Source: a virus. From it: a stretch of DNA of 64,000 nucleotides. Within the stretch, counting starts at the first letter, position 1, and every line of letters starts with the position of its first letter. A program made the translations under genes and the position numbers. The notes beneath the pieces were generated by a model. The model saw nothing but the letters and a program-made list of their open reading frames with translations, searched no databases and had not been told where the DNA came from. Of this stretch, positions 1 through 8,319 are shown piece after piece. The stretch lies in IMG/VR virus record IMGVR_UViG_3300028840_008186, positions 1 to 64,000 of that record. One strand, 5' to 3'.

Positions 1-408
1 TTATTGCGGTTCGGTTGGTATCGTAATAGTAAAGGGCGGCGGCGCCAGGAAGTCAAGTACCGTACTCACCTCATTGCTCTTCTCGCTCTCATTACCGCTT
101 TCATCGTAAGCCGTAGCGACAAAGTAATAAGTAGTCTCATCCTCATCCGGAGCCGTAATAGAGTTTTCAGAAGTATAAGTAGTCTGCCCTTCCACATAGG
201 GAACGTCTACAACAAGATCGGGGCTATCTGCACCGAGAGCCTGTCCGTCAGCAGTCAGGCTGGCGTAAATCCGGAATCCCGCTAGATCCGCTGGAGGGCT
301 GGGATAATCCCACTGGAGGGCCACCGGTTCGCTTCCGGCGAAAGCGGTAGGCGCGAATATGCAAAACAGGATGGCAAAAATACTTAAAATACCTACGAAT
401 TTTTTCAT
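1..408 (-). CDS. Secreted fibronectin type III-like protein
   Basis: A 135-residue protein whose first 24 residues are a clear signal peptide (Lys-Lys start, hydrophobic core, small residues ending in AFA), followed by one fibronectin-III-like beta domain (VALQWDY near the start, TYYFVATAYDESGNES near the end) and a short Pro-rich tail. The ATG at 408 was chosen because AAGGAG lies seven bases upstream; the reading frame stays open further upstream without a better start. It is the last gene seen on this strand and has its own promoter at 591-619, so it is probably expressed separately from the late operon. A secreted binding protein carried as a cargo gene is the likeliest reading; the ligand is unknown. 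Confidence 0.75.
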   Translation of the reverse strand: MKKFVGILSIFAILFCIFAPTAFAGSEPVALQWDYPSPPADLAGFRIYASLTADGQALGADSPDLVVDVPYVEGQTTYTSENSITAPDEDETTYYFVATAYDESGNESEKSNEVSTVLDFLAPPPFTITIPTEPQ

Positions 409-590
409 TGGTAATACTCCTTCTTCTGAGTTTCGAGTGCTCATCGCACTCCTGTAAAAGATCTAAATCACGTTCTATTCGTTTGCGAAGCCCACTACCG
501 CAATCATCACCTCCTTTCAATTGCAAATAAGCGTGAATCGCCAGTAGGTCTTCTTTTAATTCTAGTATACGCACTGTGCCCCTCTAAAAT

Positions 591-619
591 AGTATACCTA
601 GCAGGGGAGTTTTTTACAA
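591..619 (-). promoter_or_regulatory. Sigma-70-like promoter for the secreted protein
   Basis: On the minus strand the -35 TTGTAA (614-619) and -10 TATACT (591-596) are separated by exactly 17 bases. Transcription would start near 585, leaving a leader of about 175 bases before the ATG at 408. Inferred from sequence only. Confidence 0.5.
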
Positions 620-623
620 TAAC

Positions 624-1337
624 TTATCGCCAGTACTTTTTAATCCAAGGGAATTCTTTACAGATCTGCCGCTGGGACGGGTCGTAAACCCCATTGAAGA
701 AAACCACCCGAGTGTTACTTGGCAAAGGCCTCGCTCCTTTTCGAAACTTCCTGAACAAATAAATCCCTTCGTCCCCCGGCTCCCAAACCGGCTCGTCTTT
801 GAGGACATGACTGATATAGGCCTGGTCTGTGCCTACAAACTTAGTTTTCCTACGAGTTCGAGGAGAACGCACCCGTTCCAATTCTTTGGCCTTCATCGGA
901 TCAAAATCATCCCAAACCTCTTTCCGCGCTCCAGCCCTGAGCATGAATAGCGTACCGGAATAGAATGTTCTGGGATTGGTACCTTTGAGCGCCTTGAAAT
1001 CCGGGCGCTGATCGAATAAATCTGAAATGTCTCTGAGTATAACACAGTCCAGATCGATAGAGACAATATAATCCCCAATTTGATCCTTCATTTCCTCCGA
1101 GAAGATCTTGAGTCTCCGGTAACACCCTCCCATATCCGCATAGTCATCCCACAGAGGAATGCAGTTTACCGAGTCCTCGACACCCTCCGGGTCATCAGTA
1201 ATACAATGGAATTGGTAGGGTATGCTAAGATTTCTACTCAACATATGCCCAAGCCGATTCACATGCGTACTTGTAAACAAGAGCTTTTTCTTAGGGTGAA
1301 GACCAGCATCCCACTTCCAGCAGACTATATTGATCAT
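624..1337 (-). CDS. GT8-like glycosyltransferase
   Basis: A 237-residue protein resembling GT-A fold family 8-type transferases. Residues 93-99 hold the metal-binding DxD motif (IDLDC), preceded by a region rich in Asp and aromatic residues that would bind the nucleotide sugar. It has no signal peptide or membrane segment, so it would act in the host cytoplasm. Its start overlaps the stop of the preceding GT2 gene by four bases (ATGA). It is the last of a run of eight glycan-related genes. The sugar donor and acceptor cannot be read from sequence; phage virion proteins or host surface polymers are both possible. Confidence 0.65.
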   Translation of the reverse strand: MINIVCWKWDAGLHPKKKLLFTSTHVNRLGHMLSRNLSIPYQFHCITDDPEGVEDSVNCIPLWDDYADMGGCYRRLKIFSEEMKDQIGDYIVSIDLDCVILRDISDLFDQRPDFKALKGTNPRTFYSGTLFMLRAGARKEVWDDFDPMKAKELERVRSPRTRRKTKFVGTDQAYISHVLKDEPVWEPGDEGIYLFRKFRKGARPLPSNTRVVFFNGVYDPSQRQICKEFPWIKKYWR

Positions 1338-2068
1338 ACGACCCTCTCGTACGGCGTTTGCAAGGTCATGATTCCTCTGCCCGTCTGCTTCTTCATAGCC
1401 TTGATTTCAGCTTTTTTCCTATTATTCTCATCACCCTTCAAAATCATACGGTCGCGGGGCACACTGGAATCAGGAATGATCTCCCTGGGATAACGGACCA
1501 ACGGAACCTCCAACCGGATCCTTTGGCCCCCTGTAAGTTTCAACAGCCGATTGACTTTCTTATTATAACTAGGAGAGGGCCAGTCCGCCGTTCCGTAGGT
1601 CCCAGCGAAGTCCTCATCATAACCTCCTATTCGCCAATACATCTTTCTGGTCATAAAATAAGAATCGTTGTGTGGTTTGTACGGGGTTTTATCAGGCGCG
1701 TCTACCCTCTCGAACTGATAGATATTGTTCGGATCAAACTCACCTCGCAACAATGTCGTATAAGTTTCCAGTGGAACCAAGTGGTCCATATCTGAAACCA
1801 TCAGCCATCCGTCATCAGCATGATACGCCCCTACGTTCCTAGCCATCCGCCAATTCCAATCAATGTGCTCCTTAATGCGGTAGACCCTGTGCTTGACCAT
1901 ACACGGGGCGCTTTTGAATACTTCTGCCGCCGGAGTTTCGTTCGAGCAATCGTCTGTGACTATCACTTCGAGTTGGGAACCGAAAGGATAGGCGTTCCAA
2001 GTATCGATATGCTCTCGTAGCATCCCAGGATTGTTCCAATACGAATACACAAATGTGAAAGAGTTCAT
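1334..2068 (-). CDS. GT2-like glycosyltransferase
   Basis: A 244-residue GT-A fold transferase of the family 2 type. VTDDCS at 37-42 matches the nucleotide-binding strand, WNWRMARNVGA at 71-81 the usual G-A-rich helix, and SDMDH at 92-96 the DxD metal site. The chain is short for a full GT2 enzyme and lacks membrane segments, so it is probably a soluble cytoplasmic catalytic domain. The start codon shares one base with the stop of the sulfotransferase gene (TAATG), which suggests translational coupling. The acceptor is unknown. Confidence 0.75.
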   Translation of the reverse strand: MNSFTFVYSYWNNPGMLREHIDTWNAYPFGSQLEVIVTDDCSNETPAAEVFKSAPCMVKHRVYRIKEHIDWNWRMARNVGAYHADDGWLMVSDMDHLVPLETYTTLLRGEFDPNNIYQFERVDAPDKTPYKPHNDSYFMTRKMYWRIGGYDEDFAGTYGTADWPSPSYNKKVNRLLKLTGGQRIRLEVPLVRYPREIIPDSSVPRDRMILKGDENNRKKAEIKAMKKQTGRGIMTLQTPYERVV

Positions 2069-2991
2069 TATTTTACCCCCGAGTAGAAAAACGTGAAGTC
2101 CTGTTCGTAGATCTCCCTGACTATCTTTTGCTCCTCCGGCCCATAGTATTCTTTCCAGGGCTTGCGCTCCGAACGAGCATTGATTCCTTTTTCAGGCAAA
2201 GGAATTTGCATCCCAGTGTACGAAGCAACCTGATGCCAAGTTTTATCCAATTGCTCCAACTTTAAAACTAGGGACGGCGCTATTCGCCACCGGCCCTTTT
2301 TATCGAGAAAACAAATGTAATAAAATTGAGGAATAAAATGGTAGTTGTACCTCTCAATAGGTTGATCTCTGAGGAAACGAACGAACTCCGGGAACTCCAT
2401 ACCGGAAGTTGGAAGCCCTGTGGGATCCTCCTCCTGCTTAGTAGGCGCGTATACTTTATCATACCATGCAGAAACCAATCGTGCGTAAGGATTACGAACC
2501 ACTGCAATCGATCGATAACTACGGCGCTGCCAATAAAACATTGCGCCCATGTCTATATATGGAATCTCTCCTCGTTCATCCTGGCGCAAAGCATCCTTTC
2601 TAAGCACATCATTATCTGGATAGTACCCCCACCCCTTAGCAAAGGCGTTCTTCAAAGCAGTAGAAGCATTCTTAGGGATCGCCATGAAGATTGTACGGTG
2701 TTTGTGGGATAGCATATTATTCCGTTTGATATTCATCATCCGCGCATCATTGTAAAAATCACTCCTTTCACTCACCCACTTCTCTTCATTGTATTCTTTT
2801 AATTTAGCAACGATCCGCTTGGCCATCGTAACGCCTATTCGGATCTTTGTTTCTAACTCCTCAGTCTCCGGCGAGTCATCTAAGGTCTGTACAATTTTCC
2901 ACATCTCCCTAAAATTTTCGCATATGGTATACCTACTGCCTCCCTGTAACAACTCCTCCAGAGAACAAGGTTCATGTTTATGAAGCGCCAT
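2068..2991 (-). CDS. Sulfotransferase (Sulfotransfer_2-like)
   Basis: A 307-residue protein with the two PAPS-binding elements of cytosolic/Golgi-type sulfotransferases: the 5'-phosphosulfate loop IPKNASTAL at about 105-113 and the 3'-phosphate site VVRNPYARLVSAW at about 164-176. These families transfer sulfate from PAPS to hydroxyl groups of carbohydrates or other acceptors. The gene sits between two glycosyltransferases and overlaps the upstream one by 14 bases and the downstream one by one base. The context points to sulfation of a sugar added by the neighbouring enzymes. The phage would depend on host PAPS. Family assignment is firm; substrate is inference. Confidence 0.8.
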   Translation of the reverse strand: MALHKHEPCSLEELLQGGSRYTICENFREMWKIVQTLDDSPETEELETKIRIGVTMAKRIVAKLKEYNEEKWVSERSDFYNDARMMNIKRNNMLSHKHRTIFMAIPKNASTALKNAFAKGWGYYPDNDVLRKDALRQDERGEIPYIDMGAMFYWQRRSYRSIAVVRNPYARLVSAWYDKVYAPTKQEEDPTGLPTSGMEFPEFVRFLRDQPIERYNYHFIPQFYYICFLDKKGRWRIAPSLVLKLEQLDKTWHQVASYTGMQIPLPEKGINARSERKPWKEYYGPEEQKIVREIYEQDFTFFYSGVK

Positions 2992-3664
2992 ACTCCTCTC
3001 CTTTCAGCTTTATTCCAGTAGCTGCCACCCACTCCCTGCCTATATCTTTCACCATCAAGGACTTATCAGGCCCAAATAACACCAGCTGTTGCTTGGTATT
3101 TATAAATTCCAAGAACACAGGATGCTTTCGCATCATAGGGCTTGGATCGTTCTTAGCGGGTGGTTTTCTCATTCTGCGGAGCATACCTTTCACATAGCTT
3201 TTCTCCATCAATGCCGGAGGAAAATGAGGCCGGTTGCGCGCCCTGACCCCAAGATCCAAGCCCTTGTACGAAAACCGACCGGTGACCGGAGTCGGTCCTT
3301 TATAAAAACCAATTAGTGATACCTTATCATGCGATTGCAGGTAGTCTATGCACAGATCCAAATCCAACGGCTGTAGTAACTCCCAATCATCTTCCCATTG
3401 CAAAACAAACTCTGTCTGGCACAAATTCCATACAGTACGAACAGCATGAAAGAACGAGGCCTGAGCAGGTTGATGGAAAAGCGCCGTCTCAAAGAAAAGA
3501 GATGCTTGGGCCATAACCTCCTCCCGAGTGGTACCATCCCCCTTCGGATCAATATTCATTATTAAACGAAGTTCGTGGGAGGTCTTCAAATTGCGCTTCA
3601 AAGATTCAAACACAACCTTATGGACATCGGGTCTGATACATGCTGTCATTGTTATATCAATCAT
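2978..3664 (-). CDS. GT-A-like glycosyltransferase with WEDDW motif
   Basis: A 228-residue protein. The N-terminal part (ITMTACIRP, then LRLIMNIDPKGDG) resembles the Rossmann-like nucleotide-binding half of GT-A enzymes and QWEDDW at 89-94 is a probable DxD metal motif. No signal peptide or membrane span. It overlaps the methyltransferase gene upstream by four bases (ATGA) and the sulfotransferase downstream by 14. More distant from characterised families than the neighbouring GT2 gene, so function is assigned by motif and context. Confidence 0.6.
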   Translation of the reverse strand: MIDITMTACIRPDVHKVVFESLKRNLKTSHELRLIMNIDPKGDGTTREEVMAQASLFFETALFHQPAQASFFHAVRTVWNLCQTEFVLQWEDDWELLQPLDLDLCIDYLQSHDKVSLIGFYKGPTPVTGRFSYKGLDLGVRARNRPHFPPALMEKSYVKGMLRRMRKPPAKNDPSPMMRKHPVFLEFINTKQQLVLFGPDKSLMVKDIGREWVAATGIKLKGEEYGAS

Positions 3665-4215
3665 TTTTTCCTACCACAAAACCAAAACACAGGATCGAAC
3701 AAATCTTCGTGAACCCGGACAATGTTCTCTTTTTCCATGGACTCCGCTATATCAGCCAGTGTGATTTCGCACCACCATGCATCGCTAGTCCTGCCCTCGG
3801 GCCAGAAGTCGTGCGCCATTATAAAGTCACCTGATTTCAATATAGGTCCAAACGCCTGAACCTCCTTAATCTTATTACCATTGTCACAAAGCACTAAAGT
3901 AGGACCAGAGCGTTGTATCGCCACTTTAATAGACCGTTTGATCTCCCAAAGGTCGGTGCTAGAATAAACCTTGCCGCTTAATCCTACAATTAGTTTAACA
4001 ACTGACCTGCTCACGTGCTTGATTTCATAAGTATAGAATTTTCCTTGTGTAATGTATTGGCAATACGCAAAGAAAGTAGAAAGGGAGCCCCGCCCCGTGC
4101 CCAATTCTATAATCTGGGTAAACTGATGATCCCGAAAGAACTCCACAAAGGCCGCGATCGTCCCACGCGCTTGCGCCATTCCTGTCCCGAATAAAATCTC
4201 CTTACTTGGTTTCAT
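3661..4215 (-). CDS. Class I SAM-dependent methyltransferase
   Basis: A 184-residue protein with SAM-binding motif I, IIELGTGRGS, at 35-44, an acidic second strand (YTYEIKH) and LVLCDNGNK at 108-115, followed by MAHDFW at 133-138. This layout is typical of the small-molecule and sugar methyltransferases related to the cephalosporin hydroxylase/Methyltransf_24 type. Its place inside a glycosyltransferase block suggests methylation of a sugar. Start and stop overlap both neighbours by a few bases. Acceptor unknown. Confidence 0.7.
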   Translation of the reverse strand: MKPSKEILFGTGMAQARGTIAAFVEFFRDHQFTQIIELGTGRGSLSTFFAYCQYITQGKFYTYEIKHVSRSVVKLIVGLSGKVYSSTDLWEIKRSIKVAIQRSGPTLVLCDNGNKIKEVQAFGPILKSGDFIMAHDFWPEGRTSDAWWCEITLADIAESMEKENIVRVHEDLFDPVFWFCGRKK

Positions 4216-4873
4216 ATTGCTCCTTTCGATAGCCTCGATAATATTCTACCAACCGCCCGAGGTCCAGCGCCTGTCGGCCTCGTTGGCATAATTCTGCGGC
4301 CAATACGGTTGCGGCAGGGCCTAAGAACAGTACATACAGACTATGCTTGGGCAATTCCATCATACGCTTAAGGAGTCTTTCTTTGTGAGAGTAAGCATCC
4401 CGTTCCGGCCCCCTAATTATTTGCAGACTCTTAGCGGAACCAAAGAAGCCCCCCTTCTCATAATTCCGATGAGAACCCCGCAACATAACTACGTCCCGGC
4501 CCGAGAGTACACTAGCCCATAGCTCCCAATACGCATCGTTCATGATAGGAGCCTGATCCCCCCGGCTAACGAAAGCTGAACCAAACGTAGTAAATAGGTC
4601 TGCATGCCGACGAAACCTACTCATCTGCCTCCTCCAAAACTTGTGAAGCTTCGGATCAACGCAAGCATTATGACGAGGTATCCCTACTATCAGATCTGGA
4701 ATCTTGTTATTAAGGATCCGACGAAGATCGTAAGTTATCCCAGGAACAAGCATCTGGCAGTTCCTTTGGTGTTTCCCGTCCACTAATTTCAGTTCTCCAT
4801 CTCCGAACCTGGCTAAACTTTTACCGTGGCGTAGAATTGATTCTACAGTGGTGAATTCGTCCATTATTTCCAT
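4202..4873 (-). CDS. GT-D fold glycosyltransferase (DUF1792-like)
   Basis: A 223-residue protein matching the GT-D/DUF1792 family described from streptococcal adhesin glycosylation. ARFGDGE at 21-27 carries the family's D-x-E metal motif; the C-terminal GPAATVLA...ALDLGRL (185-208) matches the second conserved block. In the known members the enzyme extends O-linked glycans on a serine-rich protein. Two starts are possible: ATG at 4873, or ATG at 4864, which shares a base with the preceding stop (TAATG) as is usual in this operon. The acceptor in this phage is unknown. Confidence 0.75.
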   Translation of the reverse strand: MEIMDEFTTVESILRHGKSLARFGDGELKLVDGKHQRNCQMLVPGITYDLRRILNNKIPDLIVGIPRHNACVDPKLHKFWRRQMSRFRRHADLFTTFGSAFVSRGDQAPIMNDAYWELWASVLSGRDVVMLRGSHRNYEKGGFFGSAKSLQIIRGPERDAYSHKERLLKRMMELPKHSLYVLFLGPAATVLAAELCQRGRQALDLGRLVEYYRGYRKEQYETK

Positions 4874-5514
4874 GAGAGCGCCTTTTCAATACTTACTTTG
4901 GGAAACCCTCTGATCTCACTATCAGGGTTGGCGTTAAACACCTTAATACTCGGCCAGCGCCTGGGTAAAAACTTAGCAACCCGGGAAGTCCGACTGACGA
5001 TACACGAATACATATCTTTTTCACTTTCCTTATAATGCTTCATCCAATTACGAGCCGAGCCAGCGCCCTTGCCATCGTAGCCTACCAATACCAACCTCGT
5101 TGCTCCCATAAGAATAGCCAAACTAATGGCGCATCCACCGGATGATCCATTATAACTAAGTACGGGCTTATGGAATATAGTGCCAGCCCCATACTTGTAT
5201 TTTACATAAGTCAATCCAGGCTCGTATCTAACAGTAGGATTCTTCCCTTTTGCTACATCTAGGACACTACCACGATCGATGGTATATTTGGGACCTTGAA
5301 AGGACTCTACCGCTTTCTTATTCCACCAGTACCATTTTGCGTCTCCAAAAAACAGCACGTCAGTGCAAGGCAGATAAACCGCATTGTTTATTCCTAATAC
5401 ATTTTTATCCATAAGACGCTCTATCAGATTACTACACAGATCCTGGCCGACCACACTCGGGCCTCCTCCGAGCAAAAACACCGTAGATCCTGGCCATCTC
5501 CTTTCAATTATCAT
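4864..5514 (-). CDS. DUF115/MptE-like protein, first copy
   Basis: A 216-residue protein with a glycine-rich N-terminal loop FLLGGGPS at 13-20, SSGGCA near 123 and LVLVGYDG near 140. This pattern is seen in the DUF115/6-hydroxymethylpterin pyrophosphokinase-like family, which also includes proteins linked to flagellin and surface glycan modification, and is common in phages next to glycosyltransferases. Upstream GGAG is eight bases from the ATG. It is paralogous to the next gene upstream (5511-6182), which it overlaps by four bases. Enzyme activity uncertain. Confidence 0.6.
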   Translation of the reverse strand: MIIERRWPGSTVFLLGGGPSVVGQDLCSNLIERLMDKNVLGINNAVYLPCTDVLFFGDAKWYWWNKKAVESFQGPKYTIDRGSVLDVAKGKNPTVRYEPGLTYVKYKYGAGTIFHKPVLSYNGSSGGCAISLAILMGATRLVLVGYDGKGAGSARNWMKHYKESEKDMYSCIVSRTSRVAKFLPRRWPSIKVFNANPDSEIRGFPKVSIEKALSWK

Positions 5515-6182
5515 AATACAGACTCCAAGCTGACATACGGAATATACTCATTTAACGCAGAAACTTTTGAACAAGAGACTATCTCTACCTTGGGCATCGC
5601 TGCTATGGTCTTTACAAAAGCCCTTTTGAACTTATCATAGCGTTCGGGTTTAGTCGCATTTTTGCGCTTCTCATCATAACAATCGTGAAAATGCGTTTCT
5701 CCTCTGCGCTTGGCATCTTTGTCTAAGTCGCATCCCAAAAGATAAATAGGATTGAGTCCCATTATATTAGCGATTCGAATAGCCGTGACTCCTGCATTGT
5801 TCCAGGTAGGCACTCTATCATTCCACTTCTCGGGAGCAATAGGATGATTCTTCTCGCTGCCCATTGGGAACTGTAACGCGTTCTTTATAGTCACGCTCGT
5901 CAACTTGCTCGGATAGAACATGATAGTCTTTTGAAGAGATTTGAGATCTTGATTAAAGGTCCTCCAATATCCCCGATCTATAAAAATAAGGTAAGTCGGC
6001 TCAAACAACTTGAAAGCATGGTTGGAGCCGACTGTTATCTCTTGTTTCAGCTTCTCAACTATCTCCGGGGAAATGTCTCGAATAGACGGACCTCCGCCTA
6101 TTACAAAACCTCGTTGTCCTCGGTGCTTCTTTTCATAGAGCCGCAGCTTGCGTCCTTGCACTAGACTATTCTCCTTAACCAA
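5511..6182 (-). CDS. DUF115/MptE-like protein, second copy
   Basis: A 223-residue protein with GFVIGGGPSI at 25-34, WNNAGVTAIRIA near 127 and IYLLGCDLD near 147, the same layout as the neighbouring paralogue at 4864-5514. Family members are implicated in glycan modification or in making a phosphorylated sugar or pterin precursor. It begins the glycan block, overlapping the end of the fibre-like gene by eight bases, so it is co-transcribed with the tail genes. Two diverged copies side by side suggest different substrates rather than a recent duplication. Confidence 0.6.
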   Translation of the reverse strand: MVKENSLVQGRKLRLYEKKHRGQRGFVIGGGPSIRDISPEIVEKLKQEITVGSNHAFKLFEPTYLIFIDRGYWRTFNQDLKSLQKTIMFYPSKLTSVTIKNALQFPMGSEKNHPIAPEKWNDRVPTWNNAGVTAIRIANIMGLNPIYLLGCDLDKDAKRRGETHFHDCYDEKRKNATKPERYDKFKRAFVKTIAAMPKVEIVSCSKVSALNEYIPYVSLESVL

Positions 6183-6993
6183 AATTGAGACTGAGCTGAC
6201 TGGCTGAGAACCTAACCGATTCTCCTGAACTTACAGTGACGCCTCCGCTTGCCAAATTACCATAAAATAATAAGTTAGAGGACTGATTTAATATATAACC
6301 ATGACCCACTAATCCCCAATTAGAAGCAGCGGCGGTAAACGTAATGGTAGAACTATTAGCCACCGCTGTCCCCGCACTAGAAGTAGTCCAATCGGTATGA
6401 GTTACCAAAGTAGTACCAGGAGTCCCAGTCGGATCAGTAATATTACCACCATCTGCTCCCGGATTAGTAGTAGACAGTCCGACTTGGATACTGGAAGATT
6501 GGGAGAAAGCTGAAATATTTAACAAATGATTGATTAAACCATTGCCCATATAGTTAGATATAATAGCACTCCCAGCCGTCAAACTCAACTCTCCCGCCTG
6601 TACTCTAACTGAGGTTCCTGAAGTAACAGTCTTTGAAGAACTAAACTCCCCATGAAACAGCATATTGGCTTCTGATTGAAGCGTTAAATCATCCATCACC
6701 GCATAATGGGTAATGGTACTCCAATCCTCCCCCGCGACTCCAAAATCAATCAGATTCTGATTCGTAGATGATTTGTTGGTGGAAGTAGTCCAATTGGCGC
6801 TCCCCACTCCAATTTGCTGCCTTTCATAACTCGCGCCATCGGGCTCGCCTGAAAAAGAAATAGCCCCCTCTCCGGCCCCTGCGGGATCGCTAGTGAATAA
6901 GGCTAAAAACAGATCGGTAGGCTGCGGGCACGCCGACCCTAGCATTACATGATTCAAAGCCAAGCTTTCCCAGTAATTAGTCAAACACCCCAT
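6175..6993 (-). CDS. Fibre-like virion protein with two tandem domains
   Basis: A 272-residue protein made of two related domains of about 135 residues. Each starts with a helical segment (ALNHVMLG; GLINHLLN), then a strand with LFLALFTSDP or IQVGLSTTNP, a Ser/Thr-rich middle, a WSTITHYAVMD or WGLVGHGYIL block, and a final LFHGEFSSSKTV or LFYGNLASGGVT strand with SGTSVRVQAGELSL or SGESVRFSASQLSL. This layout is frequent in phage genes near tail fibres. A structural or host-contact role is inferred from position between the tail tip and the glycan enzymes. Confidence 0.6.
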   Translation of the reverse strand: MGCLTNYWESLALNHVMLGSACPQPTDLFLALFTSDPAGAGEGAISFSGEPDGASYERQQIGVGSANWTTSTNKSSTNQNLIDFGVAGEDWSTITHYAVMDDLTLQSEANMLFHGEFSSSKTVTSGTSVRVQAGELSLTAGSAIISNYMGNGLINHLLNISAFSQSSSIQVGLSTTNPGADGGNITDPTGTPGTTLVTHTDWTTSSAGTAVANSSTITFTAAASNWGLVGHGYILNQSSNLLFYGNLASGGVTVSSGESVRFSASQLSLNFG

Positions 6994-7003
6994 GACTGCC
7001 TCC

Positions 7004-8317
7004 TTAAGTTATCTTAACCAATGTAAGGGTTCTTTCTTCCTGAGCCCAATTATAAGTCTTTTCTGTAACCATGAAATTATACAATCCACCGGTCTGATAA
7101 GGGACCAATAAAGCCAACGACTCGTTCCCCACTCCCGTGGTTTGTAGATTGAGGTAATCTCCCATCTCGTAATCGATCGCCCTCCATTGGAAGTTGGCTT
7201 CAAGTACCATTCGTTCTTGGCCATTAAATTCAGCCCAGAAGCCCAAAACCTCCGAGGCCATCCCTCTATCTTTTATCCAAGGCAACGATATCACCTCTTC
7301 TGAAGTTCCATAGGTCCCCACGCCTGAAGAATAGCTACGGCCTATAGCCTCTTGTAAAGCCTCTTCGCCCGACTTATTCCAGTGCATCTTATATCGGCCT
7401 TTATAAGAGGTAGTGAGTGATTCAATCGAAGTAAAACTCATTGTTACGTCTATTACCTCATCAGGTATAACAGTGGTCGCAGTTATCGCTTCATTGGAGG
7501 AAGCGTATAATATCGCCTCACTGGCAAATTGACCCGTCCAGGACGCTTGTACAAATAAAGGACCAAAAAACGATAGGTCGGCTGCTGTATTGAATTCCCC
7601 TTGCCAATCAGCAGCGGCTCCATGGACCGTACCAACCGCAGTAGTAAGAATACCGGTGGTACTGAACTCACCTTGCCAATCAGCTTGGGCCGCTATCTGT
7701 TGTGCCGAAGTTATATCAGCGATTGTCGAAAACTCCCCTTGCCAATCGGCAGAGGCAGGAGCATAAGTTCGCAGATGATAGTGATCTACACGCCAGACCT
7801 CTTCATCATGGCGCGTAATAATAGTACCAGAGGACTGATCGCTATCTTGCTGACCTACCCCCAACGCTACAGGAGCAGGAGCCCCCTCTGGTAGAGTTCC
7901 ATACCCCCCTCTGGCAGTATCTACATAGACTTCCCACGCATCATTAACTTTATCATATTTGTATTGGAGACGAACCCAGGTATCAAGCGAGAAAGCTATG
8001 GGAGAGCTGAAAAGACCGGTTTGCCAAACAGCTCCGTCATAATACTCAAAATCTATTTCGTAGGTTCCGCCATTGTTGGTAATTCGAAAACCAGCTACTA
8101 CAGCGTTGGTGTTATCAATGAGCGTACAAGTTCTAAAGCTCCTCCCAGAGGAGAGTCCAGAAACCAATTTGAAATGCTCGTGAATGAAAGAAGTAGGTGT
8201 CCCAGACTTTACCAACCGCCGGTAACGCTGCGACTCTGCCCCGGCATCTAATTGAACTTCGAGACAATACTGGCCGGATGGGGTGCTTACATTAACGATC
8301 GAGGTTGAGCCCGCCAT
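7004..8317 (-). CDS. Tail protein with LamG-like head and tail-tip-like C-terminus
   Basis: A 437-residue protein in three parts. Residues 1-190 look like a concanavalin/LamG-type beta sandwich that could bind carbohydrate. The middle has tandem units ending in ADWQGEFST (three copies plus a WTGQFAS variant), also visible as DNA repeats with CCTTGCCAATC at about 7598, 7671 and 7738. The last 150 residues (ESLTTSYKGRYKMHWNKSG onward) resemble the end of a tail-hub protein and may complete the product of the gene just upstream, which lacks such an end. A tail-tip or adhesin role is likely. Confidence 0.6.
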   Translation of the reverse strand: MAGSTSIVNVSTPSGQYCLEVQLDAGAESQRYRRLVKSGTPTSFIHEHFKLVSGLSSGRSFRTCTLIDNTNAVVAGFRITNNGGTYEIDFEYYDGAVWQTGLFSSPIAFSLDTWVRLQYKYDKVNDAWEVYVDTARGGYGTLPEGAPAPVALGVGQQDSDQSSGTIITRHDEEVWRVDHYHLRTYAPASADWQGEFSTIADITSAQQIAAQADWQGEFSTTGILTTAVGTVHGAAADWQGEFNTAADLSFFGPLFVQASWTGQFASEAILYASSNEAITATTVIPDEVIDVTMSFTSIESLTTSYKGRYKMHWNKSGEEALQEAIGRSYSSGVGTYGTSEEVISLPWIKDRGMASEVLGFWAEFNGQERMVLEANFQWRAIDYEMGDYLNLQTTGVGNESLALLVPYQTGGLYNFMVTEKTYNWAQEERTLTLVKIT

Positions 8318-8319
8318 TT

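Noticed and set aside
248-574. A GTG-started 108-residue frame before and across the secreted protein gene
   Set aside because: Its second half overlaps the FN3-like gene over 160 bases and loses protein-like composition. The first 50 codons look plausible, but there is no stop before the overlap; kept only as a possible leader.
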